Assembly (NCBI GenBank): GCA_026874595.1
Contig: CM049310.1
Coordinates: forward strand, 91,209,556 to 91,273,555
DNA length: 64,000 nt
Reading direction: 5' to 3'
Source: Sipunculus nudus
Taxonomy: Eukaryota; Annelida; Sipuncula; Golfingiida; Sipunculidae
In this document: piece after piece, positions 1-13,800 of the stretch
How the letters are laid out: each line of letters opens with the position of its first letter
Numbering within the stretch: the first letter of the stretch is position 1
Notes under the pieces: model-generated
Databases searched by the model: none
What the model saw: only the letters and a program-made list of their open reading frames with translations
What the model was told of the DNA's origin: nothing
Position numbers and translations under genes: made by a program

Positions 1-680
1 GAATGTTTGTTATTCCACAGTCTTACACAGAATCTCCCGATAGCTATACTCGATTCAGCCAGTTTACTTACCTCACACTAAAATAGCTGACTTCAGTGTG
101 ACATCTGTCACTTTAACTATCTTCGGAATCATTATATTCCTTTCCCTGTTGCTTGTGCATGCTTGAAAGGGCTTTAATAAATAGAGTTGGTACAAAGCCG
201 ATAGAGAAGGCTCTGCAAAATTATTTATTAGTCCGACATGGCCTTTCTGTCTATATTTAGTTGTGAACAAATTTTAAAACTTTTCAGGACAGTTATTCCA
301 TGATTTGCCAGTTTTTACTGCTCATGGTGTCAAAGGATTGACTAAGGTCGCCAAGCGGTATCCACAGTACTCTCTTCTGCTCCTGATATTTCTCTTAGCT
401 ATCTCGGAAGAGATACACAACTCTCTCCGAGGGAGATTTTCTTCTGCAATAATGGGCAGTCTGGTCAGAGGAATTTTGGAAATAACCTTTGGCTTGTGTA
501 CAGCAGAGTGGTTGCCGAATGCTTGGAACAGTCGAACATTCCTACTAGCTCTTGTATTGATTGATGATGACTGGTCTGCGGAGGTCCTGAGGTAGAATCA
601 CTCGATTCCAGAAGATGTATATACTTTGACTGTAGCCAGTCACCATAACTGACAGTTTGGAGTGAACTGTTGTAAACATA
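1..680 (-). pseudogene. Decayed LINE reverse transcriptase in intron 4 of transporter copy 0
   Basis: The minus strand carries fragments such as KYRQKGHVGLIN, which also occur in the better preserved counterpart at 17180-18480 in intron 4 of copy 1. There the neighbouring residues include LGDLSNAFDTMSR, which fits reverse transcriptase motif A (AFD) of a non-LTR retrotransposon. No frame is open for long, so this is a dead insertion. Because it lies between the missing exon 4 and exon 5 of copy 0, the window begins inside intron 4 of that gene. Confidence 0.6.
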
Positions 681-1702
681 CTGTGTCTCAGATATTTAAT
701 TATCAGTTAATATTTAACATTTTTTTGGGTAAGATATACGTACATGAATATGTACACGTACCGTGATGACTATAATGTTTGAATGTATATTTAATCATGA
801 ATAAAAGCGACAAGACCGCACAGTTTATACAGTGGCAGGGTTATATATACCCAAGGCAAAAAAAAAAGATCTATAACAATAAATATTTGCCAAGTAGCTG
901 CCAGGTGCTGCGAATCTGTTGAGCGTGGTTAAAACAATTTGCACTGAGTCACCATTGTTACGGAACCTAATATCAACAGATCACGTATGCGTGATGAACA
1001 TATATTTTGTCAAGGGGATAAAAAACCAGATCCTGTAACACTAGGTAAAATGTCTAGGGGAATGAATAAAGAAGTCAGTGGTTTTTTGTTAACAAATAAC
1101 TATAATTTATTCTTAAAACAACCCTAACATTACAATACACTAAATCAATACAATTACACAGTATAACAGCGGTATAACAACAAACAATACAAGCACACAA
1201 TAAAATAAACAAAGTGCACAGTACCTGGATGCCACCACTGTCACAACGATGTCCTTTTAAATGTATATGAACAGTCCACACAAACTCTCCTGGAGAGTCC
1301 AATGTAAAGCTCTTGTAAAAATCCAGAAAGTAAACCTGAGGCAGGCAGCACCAAATTTTATAGAGTTAGTAATAGTAGAATCCCTGAAATTACTCGATAA
1401 CCCGACAGATCACACACGTCTGTGTCCGGTGGAATATTCTCTCCCATCTCTCTCGGCTCTAAAACACATATATGTATATGTTATGGTCGGGTTCTATAGA
1501 TATAAAAGGCATTAACAACGTTCAGTTCTGCTTACTTATAGAGCGGTCTTGTCTTCTTTGAAATGCACCGATTAAGACAAAAAAAAGTTTACATTTGGAT
1601 CCAACTCTAGCTCACAGAATTTTTACTGTGAGCTGTTATGTAACTCTGTCACAATTCAGGTTATAATATTGCAATATATATAAATATATATTTTGTTTCC
1701 AG

Positions 1703-1830
1703 GCACTATAAAAGAAATGACAGGCGCCTACACAAGTGCGTTCATCACCAGTGGTTGCTGCATGTTTCTAGGAGCGGTGATAACCGTTATCAGCCAAATC
1801 TGTCTGCGGCCAAAACCCAGACATAATTAA
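1703..1830 (+). CDS. SLC16-like transporter copy 0, last coding exon only (gene cut by window start)
   Basis: This is the terminal coding exon of a monocarboxylate-transporter-like gene whose earlier exons lie outside the window. It follows a T-rich tract and CAG acceptor and starts in phase 1 (the codon is completed as Ser). It reads TIKEMTGAYTSAFITSGCC, then a hydrophobic stretch and a short basic tail ending PRHN, with TAA at 1828-1830. The same exon occurs at 19184, 31288, 34841, 38394 and 41947. In MCT-type transporters this part is the last membrane helix and the start of the cytosolic C-terminus. Small differences from copy 1 (KEM for KEL, SQI for SRI, PKP for PNT) show it is a separate paralogue. 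The state of the rest of the gene is unknown. Confidence 0.8.
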
Positions 1831-1912
1831 AACCAGACGAAATAATAATCAACGTCAAATGGGCAAAAGTTATAAAGATAGTTTTTTTTCAAATTTTATT
1901 GATTTGGTGGCT

Positions 1913-1918
1913 AATAAA
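1913..1918 (+). promoter_or_regulatory. Poly(A) signal AATAAA of copy 0
   Basis: AATAAA lies 83 nt after the stop codon of copy 0. The aligned position in copy 1 is also AATAAA (19394), but in copy 2 and the amplified units it reads AATAGA. Assignment is by position and hexamer only. Confidence 0.55.
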
Positions 1919-2861
1919 AACTCAAGAACAATATGAACTATGGTAGCTTAATCTGCAACTGCCTTAAATAATATACAATGCTTATTCATGAGTTTTATTA
2001 ATGCTACCATGTTCATAATAAAAGTTAATTTTGGTAATTAATTGAATTTGTATTTTGTTATTATAACATATTTGTAGTTTCACTGATATGTTGGCAGGGC
2101 TCATATGACGTTCAGTTGTCTAGTTGATCGTGATAGGGTGCAGGCTTACAAACCATTCTATATGTCTGATCTCATATGTTTTTGCCACGAAGTCACTGTT
2201 CTCTTTAATGTGAAATGATGCAAGTATAAAAAGAGACTTTCTTGAAAGAAAATCCTTATAACTCAGTGTCACAGTTATGCCCCTATCACGTTGGGGTGGG
2301 GCTGTTTGTGCTATAGCGCCATTTCGGCCCTCTATTAATAGAGAGTCTAAAGCCATCTTTTAGTGCCAGGCTTACAAGCCCAATAAAGGTCTTGAAAATA
2401 CGCGAACTGGCGACAATTTTTACTTGGAATAACACTGAAATGTCGCTCGAACTTATAAAACTGCGATTTTATGGCACTAGCATTTCACCAATCAGTAACT
2501 ATTTAGGTATATGTCGCCAATCACTCACGGAAACCTAATTGAGAAGGGTTCGACAGGTGTTTGAGACACGACTATATGACTATTTTGAGAAACAATTGTC
2601 ACAAAATATCTTTAACGTTCAAAGAGCGAGGAACGCCCTGTGACTCGGGCGATGAAATTGAGAACTCCAGAGAACGTTTTGAGACATTATGGAAACTCAC
2701 TCGAGAATACCATTCACAATATGTTGCTAACTGTCGCAGCCCACGGTAATACTGCATTTGGAAAAGATTTGCCACAATGAATATTCCAAATTTGAGCTGA
2801 TGACTTAGCACCTGTTTGGTTAATTTTACTGCCATTCAAAAATAAGGTCCATACTATGGTG

Positions 2862-2862
<1 letters not shown>

Positions 2863-2912
<50 letters not shown>
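2863..2912. repeat. (AT)n microsatellite
   Basis: An uninterrupted alternation of T and A for about 50 bases. The short reading frames through it are poly-Tyr/Ile artefacts. Confidence 0.95.
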
Positions 2913-2916
<4 letters not shown>

Positions 2917-3399
2917 TATATATCACCATCTGAAGAGGAGATCTTTCAAATTTTTCAGCGCTCACCAGCCAAATACTGTGAATTTGATAATTTTCCTACC
3001 TGGCTTTTTTTCATTACAAAGAACACATATACACACATATATACATATATCTAAAAACATACAAAAATAGACAATATATAACCAGGTGACCTGAACATTA
3101 ACACACCTGAAAAATAATTTTCAGCGCCATGCAACAATTTTTACATACTTATGCTACAAAACAAATGCATGATATTAAGTTTATCAAGTTAAGAATGTGT
3201 TAGTACATACTAACATATGACAGACATCAATATAAGAAACTAAATCTGGCCATATTGGTCAGTAAACATGCACAATTCTAAAGTAATATTAATTCTCTGA
3301 ACCCAAATTAGTTTTCAGTCTGGTCCAGATGGTTTCATGTTATCAAAGTTTTCCTTTTGATATTGCCACCTGTTTTCCAAAGGAACAGTAAATCTTAAT

Positions 3400-3444
3400 C
3401 AATTTAATGGCACTGATTATTGACAATGATTCGTCTTTGCATTT

Positions 3445-3488
<44 letters not shown>

Positions 3489-6200
3489 CTTTAGAAGCAA
3501 AATAATTTTATCTAAAAACTGATCTGTGCTTACATTAAAAAGTATCCCTGTATATGAAAGGGTATTTTTAAGATCCAAATTCTTCATTAACTTGCATACA
3601 TCGTGCCATAACTTCATTAATGAAAAATGTGTAAAAGGGTGTCCTTCTCTTTTTTACAGAGGAAACAGTATTCATGTTCCTTAATACCAGCTTTCGCAAG
3701 AAATGGATTTAATGCAACTATTCTATGGAATATTTTAAAATGATTTTTTCTAAGTTTTTTTTATATTGTTATTGAATATATGTCTTTAAAAGGCCTCAAG
3801 TACTCTACCTTTATCACAATCCAAAAAACATTGATGACACAATAAAATACTATTCTCTGGGTGTAGATATCTCTTTTCTAGAAGTTTTGTATTCATAGTT
3901 TTTACAGGTTTTGTCATTTGTAGAACATTTTTAATTTTAAATACTAAGGTATAATCGGTTGTTTCTTATTTCTTGTTTTCATTTTGTTGGGATTGAGTGT
4001 ATAATACTATTATATGTCATTATTTTTATATCAATGGCATAAATCTGTCCTACAGGAGTGAAGAATACATAACAATTGTTCCCTTTCTATGTTAAATTGC
4101 CAATATATCTAAAAGCAGCTTTATATCCGATTTTATTAAATAGTATTTGCCCTTCTATTTTATTTGTGAGAATTTATCCATTCAACTAGCTGTCTCCATC
4201 CATGTTTCAAATCAATTTTATCTATTTGTCATTCCATATGAAATTTAAAGCTTGATTTCAACCTCTTTTAGAAACGATACTGGAGGTTTAGGTAAAACAG
4301 ACAACTGGTACTGCAGTTGTGATATCAAGTCAGATTTTTTAACTGTTATCTTATTAAGATAATTTCCACAGGCTCTTTAAACAGTATTTGTCCACTATTA
4401 TTATTGAGAATAATATGTTTCACATATATTCTATATATGTTTCCCCATCTATTTATTGTTGAGAATTTATCAACAAGGATTGATATAAATAATCATTTGT
4501 TATATCTCGAGTATGATAGTTATATTTACACAAATCATTTAAAGCTTCCTTCCAGAATAAAGTATTCTTTAAAAAAAAAAGTTGAGTTAACAAGGTCTTT
4601 AGCATTTACATTGCATTTAAATATATATTTAGTCGAATTAGTAAAACTACAGTCAACTAGCTGTCTCCATCCTTGTTTCAAAGCTATTTAATCCAAATTG
4701 TCATAGCATATAAAAACTAAAAGCTTGCTTTCAACCTCTTTCAGAAACAATACTAGAGGTTTAGGTAAGCCAGACAACTGGTACTGCAGTTGTGATATCA
4801 AATCAAATTTAATAACTGTTATCTTACCAATTGGTGTTAACTCTCTTTTACACCAAATATTAATTTGCTGCGTAATTTTACTTAATAACTGCAAACAAAT
4901 TCATTTCTTAAATATTTTGGAGTGTACTTTTAATCTTAATGCCTACAATTATGACTGGTTCATTTGTTCACTTCAGACCAAGTTTTATCGTATCTTCTAT
5001 ATTGAATTCATGATTACTAATAGGGCATGATTGCTGTTTTCTTCTAGGTTAATTTTCAAACCATTTATGTTTTGACATCTTTTAAAATGTTCTACAGCCT
5101 CTTTTAATACTGGTTGTTCACCCCTTATAAATAAAGTAGTATCATCCGCGTATTGAGAAATAATATGTTTCCAATTTCCAATCTCTATGCCTTCAATATT
5201 ATTATTGTCCCTAATATTTGGAGCAAGCAGTTCCGTCAAAATAATAAATAGATATGGTAAAAGGGGACAGCCTTGTTAAACCCTCTGCTTATTTAAAAAA
5301 AAAAACTTGAAAACCCTCAATTATTTATGGCACATGATGATATACCTTTATAAAATATTTGAATCCATTTACAAAAAAGGATTACCAAAGGTGTAGTGTT
5401 TTAAAAATTTTCGAATAAATGACCATTCACACAAGTAATAAGCCCTTTCAAAATCTACTGCTATTAAATTGGCGTTTATTTTATTTTTAGTACAATAATT
5501 TATCAAATTATAAGTTCTCCTGAAGTTCTCACTAATTTTTTATCTTTTTTGGGATCAATGTGATAATTGCTTGTTGTGGTGTAATATTTAAAACTGTCAT
5601 TTACAAAAGAATACTAATAAGCAGCTTTCAAAAATATCTCAATTTCATCCCAAAAGTATCTATAAAATTCTAATGTGTGAACATCATCTCTCGGGTGTTG
5701 TCAATTTAAAAAGATTTTAAACATTCAAATAGTTCTTCATCAGACATGTCACAAAATATTTGATTCCTATCTGACAACATTTTTTCTGACTGAGATAAGA
5801 ACTCAGTATATTGGTCGTCAGTTGGTGTCAACCCAACTAAAGAATATAATGTTTTGTAATAATTTTCTGCTCTTTTAATATATCCATTGGTTTACTTAGA
5901 TGTCTATTATTTTACGTTCAACTTTGACATAGTTTATATAGTTGTATTATATGGTCTTTTCTCTATATACAAAAAGTATTTGCATAGGTTTTCACCATCT
6001 GAAAACCATCTGGTCTTGCATCTGAACATAGCTACTTCTATTTTTCTTCAATTATTTTTTCTCTTTCTAAATTTTATCCTTTATATCATCCATAATTCTA
6101 TCATCAGGATTGTGGGTATATTGTTCTTCTAAAAGTTTCAAAATATTTTCTAACTGTTGTGACAAAGTCCTTTTTTGCTGATTTACTCTATAAAAACAAG
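3400..6200 (-). pseudogene. Decayed L1/Tx1-like LINE (RT and C-terminal part), minus strand
   Basis: Read on the minus strand, 4997-5239 gives ELLAPNIRDNNNIEGIEIG, then SQYADDTTLFI, the YADD catalytic motif C of non-LTR reverse transcriptases, then NGLKINLEEN. At 4688-4894 the text LTPIGKITVIK...GLPKP matches the region after the RT in L1/Tx1-type elements. Near 3630-3700 the residues EYCFLCKKEKDTLLHIFH resemble their C-terminal zinc knuckle. Frames are broken repeatedly. A segment of about 170 bp is duplicated (4250-4420 and 4720-4900), and an (AT)n run interrupts it at about 3447-3485. Related remnants lie at 20055-21420, 44030-45090 and 47640-48200. Confidence 0.7.
3447..3485. repeat. (AT)n microsatellite
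   Basis: A run of alternating A and T inside the decayed LINE. Confidence 0.9.
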
Positions 6201-6289
6201 GGAAGGTTGATCTTTGGAACAGATCTAGTATGTCCCCCGCCTAATGTTGGAATATTTAGAAAAAAAAAGTTGTGAATACATGTATGAAA

Positions 6290-7080
6290 TTTGAGATGGG
6301 TCAATATATCACAGCCAGGTAACCCCTGATACCCTTAAAACCGCATAAAGGTTATTCATTTTTAAACCTGACCTCGCCCTTCATGAGGTACGTCAATGGT
6401 GCAAGATTGGTGACTGTGCCTAAATTCTTTTTGACCTATTGCGTTAACACTATTTTAGCATTATCGCTGCTGTTACCTTGAAAAATGGGTCAAGGTCATC
6501 CATGTTCAAACTTGATCTGGCCCTTGATAAAATTCATCAATGCTGCAAATTTGGTGACTGTACCTGAAATTCTTTTCGAGTTATTGTGTTATTATGATTG
6601 CAGCAATATCGCACCTGTGGCCTTGGAAAATGCGTCAAGGTCATCCGTGTTCAAACTTGATCCAGCCCTTGATAAGGTTCACCATTACTAAAAGTTTGGT
6701 GACTGAAACACAAATTTTTTTTAAGTTATTACATTACCATCATTTCAGCATTATCGCCTTATTTTCGAACATGACCTAGTCTTTGACAAGGTTCATCAAT
6801 GCTGCAAGTTTGGTGACTGTAATTTAAATTCTTTTCGAGACATCGCGTTAACTACAATTAAGCATTTTCGCTGCTGTGACCTTGAAAAATGCGTCAAGGT
6901 CATTTATGTTCAAACCTAACCTAGCCCTTGATATAGTGCATCAATGCTGCAAGTATGGTGACTGTATCTAAAATTCTTCACAAGTTATCGAGTGTGCTGG
7001 ACGGATGAACGGATGGACGGATGGACGGACTAAAATTAATGCTAAAATGGTTTTATGAAAGACCGTTCATATCAATAATT
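6290..7080. repeat. Tandem repeat, about 110-150 bp period, five degenerate units
   Basis: The phrase 'TCAATGCTGCAAGTTTGGTGACTG' or a close variant (24 bases with few changes, described by its consensus words TCAATGCTGCAAG and TTTGGTGACTG) recurs near 6388, 6538, 6685, 6798 and 6945. Each is preceded by a segment reading roughly GACCTTGAAAAATG. The array ends in repeated GGACGGATG words near 7000-7030. A homologous array lies at 21500-22260 and a short one at 51255-51510. Such arrays are typical cores of Helentron-associated elements in molluscs; I could not delimit termini here. Confidence 0.75.
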
Positions 7081-9300
7081 TTCATTGAATACATTTCTAT
7101 TTAACACAGTAAAATTTATTAGAAATAAAATTAGACATTTCTAGTCACCCCAGACCATTAATTCCCCCCCCCCCTTTTGTCATATATAGACACTTGACAA
7201 GCAACCATGGTTTCTTCCATCTATCAACCCAAGAAACAATATTTTCACCAAATATCGGGCCAATATGGTGAATTACTCTTGAGAAAAGGGGATTTATTTA
7301 TTTATACTATTAAAATGGCAAGGAAGGTGGCGCCACCTGTCTGGTTGATGAGAAAACTCTCCAAGATGGATGTACATGGCGAATTGCAGAAGAACACATT
7401 AAACGACTCCTCAGATTTGAGCAATTTTCACCTACAGGAAATGTACAGATGAACGCAAACGAAAACTATTGCAAATGGCGCCAAAAGTCTTGAATATGAG
7501 ATGAGAGGCCAATTCGACCAATCATCTTGAGAAAAGGACATTTATTAATACTATGAAAAGGGCGAGGTAGGTGTTACGAGAAAAATCTCCAAGGTGGATG
7601 TACAAGCCAAATTTGAGACCAACACATTGAATGACTTCTGAAACATGAGCAATTTTGACCTAAAGCAAATATACGGATGAAAGCCACACGGAAACGATTG
7701 CAGATGGCACTATCGGTTTTGAATACAAGATGGAGATATCTTGTCCAAGAAAAGGACTGAAGCAGGCGACTCCAGTCTTCCACAAAAGACAAAGCTATCC
7801 AGGATTTTCAGTCAATTTGATTTTTTGACCAATCCACGCATACCTCATTGAGATATTTATGATTTGTGTGATTTTCTCCATATATGGCAATATTCAAGCT
7901 CACGGTCAGTCTCATAGGACAGGTCATAAACCCAAATTAAATATACATCATCCAATAACCCATGTCTATGTATATCCATAATATAAAAGAAATATGTACA
8001 TTATTTTTTAAATATAATGCTCACAGTACTGTTAAGTGGCAATGACTGGGTATAAAACGGACGAAAACAAGTAAAACAGTAGGTGGCCCCACCAGTACTC
8101 GGTACATGACAACACGATCCAAGATCTTCGTCCAACTTGATTTTTGGACCAAGCCATGCAATGTTTCCAGAGATACCTAAAGATTTGTATGATTTCCCCT
8201 TGAAATGGACATTTTCAAGGTCAAGGTCACTCTCCTAGTAAAGGTCATTACCCCAGTTTAAATAGGCTTCGTTCTCTCATCCGTATCTAAGCACATGTCT
8301 AATTTGATGTAGATCCATGAAATATTTTTTTTGTGTTATCTCGCCTGAAATAATCATTGCGGCGGCTGTTCGTCCGTGCCTAAAGTATATTATCCTCCGA
8401 CTTTGTCTGGGGATACAATAATTTCAGGTTTGGTATTTATCAATAATATTATGAATACAAACCCTTTTTAGTTCTTGTATAACTGATTTAAATACGAATA
8501 TTTAATTACCTTTATTTGATCTTTATTATCCCTGACTGTACGTATTCCATGTTTTCTATATGCAAAAATATAAATGTAACAGGTACTAAGGTAGTATAAG
8601 TTAGCTCCAATAGGAGCCGCCCCATCAGTAACAAGCATATTTTAGTGTCTGTAATGCCCAACAGGGGGCACCCCAAATATATCGTTTTCACATTTTTACC
8701 TTATAAGGCTAAGTCTTGAATAAATATGCTCGGCGTCCACTGCACCTGGCACTGGCTATGTAGCGTCAAACGACAGGCATCCTTTCATTTTTTGCCTCAT
8801 TCCAATCTCGAACTTCGTATCGATCGAGAACACCCCTTGAACGTTCTATTTTTAGTTCTTCAGGTGAGCCTTACATCCGTCTCACTTTCATAACTTTCCA
8901 TAGTGTCTTCCACACTATTAGAGGTATCAATGGTTAAAACATGTAAATGGCGTAATAGAATTAATAACTTTTGAGTCATGTATTTTGGTACTTAAATCAT
9001 GAGTCATGTGAGTCATATAATATTTGTAATTCTGAGTCAAGTATCCGGTTTAATATTTGTGTCACTTACAAGTACATGTAATTCGTTTTAAAACGATCAG
9101 GTTTCAAATGTATTTGCATTTTTTCCTAAAAATTAAGTCTCTGTATTAAAAGACATATTTCACATTTTTGCGCCATATATACCAACCTCGAACTTCCTAT
9201 CGATCGGCGTCTCGCCTTGAACGTTATATTTTTTGTTTCTTCAGAATAAATCACACCACACCACAGTTCTGTGTCCTTACATTTGATTAAGTATGAAGTA
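7081..9300. other. Intergenic sequence upstream of copy 1, duplicated at about 22260-23470
   Basis: No gene was recognised. The stretch contains poly-C at about 7165, several segments around GGTGGCGCCACCTG shared with the repeat elements at 31.6-32.8 kb and 51.2 kb, and a block at about 8560-8740 (around CCCAACAGGGGGCACCCC) that is copied at about 23150-23280. Short reading frames here have no recognisable domain. Confidence 0.5.
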
Positions 9301-10250
9301 AGAGAGAGAGAGAATATTCCGTTTTAACACTCAAGTGACCCCACACTAATGGGCGTTCTGCTGCATAGGAAAGTATGTTAATGTAACAGTGGTAAATATT
9401 GATAGATTTGTTTGATTGAGCTAACATATTAGGTCTAGGTTGGCGAATGATGAACTCGTGATACTCACCTTTTACCCTTTTCTGGACGATATCCCGTGCT
9501 CAATTTCTTGCTGTGGCGTTTCCCGTTACCCATTACAAAACTTCGTCAAATGTACAAGTCTTGTTGACCTGTGTAGCACCAGTTATTTCCATTTGTTTAC
9601 ATAAGCGCACGTAACACACTTTCAAATTCAGCTGACATCACTACGCAAAATATCACGCCCCTGAGGTGTATATTAATTGTACCGCGAAAATAACGGTAAA
9701 TTACCAAAACATGAATCAGGTGGTAAACACATGTTAGTTTTGATTTAGACATGTTTCAGATAAGTCACATAAATGTTAATCAACACTGTGACCACCCTAG
9801 CACTACATGAAACTCGCTGCACATAAAATTAATTTTTAGCGCTGGTGGTGATTAAACTGTATAAATTTTTAAACTCATGAGTTCCATTTGGAGACCTGTT
9901 TTACACGTGTATCAAACACGTCATGTGCTTCAAACTCATTTTTTAAACATGAATCATACATGATTAACTGTTTCTATATTTACCCCCCCCCCCCCTCCCC
10001 AAACCGTGTTACATGTGCAAACATGTCTCTCACATGTTTCGAGCATGTCTACATTAAAACGTTTTCATTTGAAACATGTCACAGCATTGATAAAACGGTT
10101 TCAAAACGGCACTTTTTACAGTGTATATTTTCACTGCATGCACACAGTATAATTCACAACCAAGTGACCCCACACTAATGAGTGTTCTGCTGCATAGAAA
10201 AGTAGGTTAATGTAACAGTGGTAAATATTGGTAGGTTTGGATTGATTAAG
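9301..10250. repeat. Direct repeat pair flanking an ACATGT-rich segment
   Basis: A block around AAGTGACCCCACACTAATG, continuing through GTTCTGCTGCATAG and AACAGTGGTAAATATTG, occurs at about 9331-9420 and again at about 10155-10245. Between them are many copies of the palindrome ACATGT (for example near 9728, 9749, 10011, 10021 and 10031), a (CT/AG) tract and poly-C. The same arrangement occurs upstream of copy 2 (about 23650-24530), so it predates that duplication. The function is unknown; it could be a decayed element with terminal direct repeats. Confidence 0.55.
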
Positions 10251-10826
10251 CTCACAGATTAAGCGAGTCATAACATGGGATAGGCCTATCCGGTATAACA
10301 GTTTCACGGTTAAACCAGATGTACTCTTGTACAGCATCTACAGATTCCTATAGAGATTCTCATAATTTATGACACAGGTAATAAACTATGCAGTTATTTC
10401 ATATAACTAAAAATCTATTAACTAAAAATCTGATTAAATCTTTTTTTGTACAGTAAATCTGACCAAAAAATCTTGTAGATTGGCATACAAACTTTTGTAA
10501 GCATTTACCTTGCGCCTATATTTTAGACACCTGTCAAGCGAGGTCAGGTCGTAGACAAAGATTAAATGCTGTTAACGCTCGCGTCTAATATGCCTCTTAT
10601 TGTTCTCGGGCATGTACACAATTCAATATCTCAATATTTAATACATGTTTATTTCATACTCTCCAATGGGAAATTTTTGTTTTGTATTGCATGAAAAAGT
10701 TTATTATGACCCACAGGGCCACAAAATGAGGATCGTTATAGCCGATTTTTATCTGTAGCGCCCCCTTTATTTTTTTTGTAAATCATCTTTTTGGTATACA
10801 CTGTATAATACATTTCCAGCTTAACG

Positions 10827-13800
10827 ATGATACGGCCAACTGAAGATGAGAGGGAAGCAGTCTATGCCTGGGTTGTGCTCGCTGGTAAAAAGTTTTTTTA
10901 TCTCCTAATTCTTCTCCTGTAAGTAGGTTTGTAAAGAAGTATCCCGTGCACAAACTGATCTGTTATGAACATCTTGAACAACTTGCCAGGATCATGAATG
11001 GAAGGTTTAATTTTTAAAATATGATTACGGGCATAATCATTAGAAAGCATAAATTAGCAGTCAATGACCTATCAAAAAAGGCAACAGTGAAAGTATATGT
11101 ATTTATGACGTATCCATTGACACAATATTTGGAAAACAAAAGAAAGGTTACAAGGGGATAAAAACTGCACAGTAACTGAAATTATATAACCATTTATATC
11201 TACTATAGGGAAATGAAAAAGAATGTCATAAACTAACTTATTTAATTTAGGAAACAGTTGGTTAATGTTCATAAAAGATGATCCCATAAATGTGTATTGC
11301 ACGGGTCTGCAAAATCTACCCTGATAACAAATATATACTTCGAGCAACACAAGCGTTCAAGAGGGGTCAACATTAACGTTGTTCCCCTTACATATTTTCC
11401 TCTGTTACTAAATTTCCTATGTTTACTATTAAAAACAGAGCAACCATTTTAGAGTTTACAAGATTTGGATGTGTTTGTGATTCAAATTAACGCACTTGAG
11501 CACCAAATGCGGAGCAAACAAAAAAGTAGTAAGTTCATAAAGACTTTTGGAGTAACTGTAAATTTGTGGATTTCTGAGGTTGAAATGCATGACTTCAAAA
11601 ATGTCCAAGTTTAACTTCATGTATACCTTGGATATCGAACAATATCATAACACTCCCTTTATCAACTATAACCTCGGTTAGGAAATGATTTCTTTAATCA
11701 CAATCCTAAACAGCAGATTAATACTCTTTAAGCAGGATCATACCCTTGTGAGTAGGATTTGTGGCAGTGAAGGGGAACATGGGGACTGTAGAACAAGGGA
11801 TCTGGGAACGTTGTACTTACAAACATAGAACCGCTCCTGTTTCAAAAGTACATTATCATTAATACAATTATATGTGTATAAATTCTCGCTTCTCATTCAT
11901 TTGGCTTAATGTATGTTTCCTCGGCATCACATACTTATTATCCCCAACTTACAACCCCAAAATAGGGATAAGAAAAAACGAAAGATGAAACACCAAAATA
12001 ACCCCGGTTTGAAGTTTGAAAAATCTTGATTTGTGAATTTGCGGAGGCGGACATGCTGTCTTTGTATGGCGATACTATTTGCACCCGCTGCAAGCAAATT
12101 TCTACTCGTTTACAGGAGTGAGTAATCGGGTAAAGAAAAAAATATTAGCAGAGGCCATTATATTTTCCTAAAGAAACCACACTTTTCTGGTATATTAACA
12201 TTACTTTTATGTGATTCATTTTTAGCCATTGCATACGTTATTTTCTTGGCAATGGGACAAGTATTGTCGTACGGCCTGATATACGTGGAACTGCTGGATG
12301 TTTACCAAGAAGGACCAATCAAAACCACGCTCATCACCGTCGTCTTTTCTGTATTTGTTGCATTGTTAGGTCAGTATCGTTTGTTATTGTTTGTATTGTT
12401 AGTTTTTTTTACGTTTGCAGGAGTTGTCGAATTTATTTTACCTTGTGTGTTTTATGGTCCTTTTTTCTCCGAATTATACATACGTTACCGATACTGATTT
12501 TACTTTCGAGACAGAAATGTGCGGGCTTTGCATTTTCACTGAAAGGTATCTGCTAGTATTATAGTATAAGTTTTACAGAAAGGATACAAATTCGACAGAC
12601 TGTCTTGCAGAAAGATATTTTATAAAACAGAGTTCTAGAGTCTAAGTAAAGTCTACATAAGCGGTAACGTAACGGTAAATAGACTACTGCTGGTAACATA
12701 AGTACCACTAACTATAAAATCTATTCAATTTGGTGAGACTTCCAAACAATAAGTTAAAAAAATTAAAATACTTTTTAATAAAAAACCACGAAAGTGACTC
12801 TACAGAGTGCATTTAATACATTAATACAGTGCAAAATATTTACGAATTAGACAAAGGTTAAAATTGTGGAAACCAAAATTGAAGAAAACGGTAATTGGTC
12901 TGGAAGAAACCACGAACTCTATTTAGATACCCTTTTATAACCAGGATCCATCAAAATAGCTTTTAGATTAGAGGCAAACTCTTTAAACGTTTCAGGTAGT
13001 TGGTACCAGAGCTTGATATATACGTTAATTCTTTCTGAAGGTTTAAACAGTTTAGTTCATGCAATCTTTTCTTGGCAATTCCCACATTCTTTTGCTATTT
13101 AATAAGAGAAACAACATGACACCTTCGCAAATAGGACACAATTTCAACGCATTAAAACGGGCCATTCGTTTGCTGTGGCTAAAAATAAGTCCTTGTTGAA
13201 AACTGATACAAACAACATGCATGCATATTCATTCTTTATTTAGCACCATTGCAGTTTTGTATGTGCAGGAATTTTTTAAGAGTTCGTTAACGTTGCCGCA
13301 GAATTGATGGAAACCTTTTTCCCACCTCTGAAACGATACAGGAATTATCCGCATATTTTGGAGAAAGATACCAACCTTACATTTTTTTTTAGTTTTATAA
13401 ATAGGAAGTTGTCCAGCGTGTATGGTGAATTTGACATTTTAATTTTCTTGCCATTTTGAACAGTCCAGGTACTCCGATTAAGATCTAAGAGTAACACGTC
13501 ATGTCACAAAAAACATTAAAATACTAACTTACCTTGGTTATTGTTTATTATAAATTATACAACGGACCGAGACACGAGGAAGTTGTTAATAACATCATGA
13601 TTTAGAATGGCACAGGTAGGCGTGCCGATGGAGTAGCAGTTATATCCAAGAGCAACTTAAGTTCACTATGGACGGTTCTAGTTAATCTGGTATATTTAAC
13701 CAGTTTAAGTATGTGAAATGTGTTGTCAGTGCAGATAATGATTCTATTCTGCTATGCACTGTGTATAGATCTCCCCCAACAACCTCAAAAGGATTTCAGT

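Larger units (their letters stand above)
1831..3400. other. 3' flank of transporter copy 0, no gene seen
   Basis: This non-coding flank aligns with the 3' flanks of copy 1 (from 19312) and of the amplified units. From about 2540 it holds sequence absent from copy 1. An (AT)n microsatellite lies at 2863-2912. No protein-coding similarity was recognised before the LINE remnant that begins near 3400. Confidence 0.6.

Noticed and set aside
305-595. 96-codon + strand frame at the left edge
   Set aside because: It lies opposite the decayed LINE in intron 4, and the homologous stretch in copy 1 does not keep it open.
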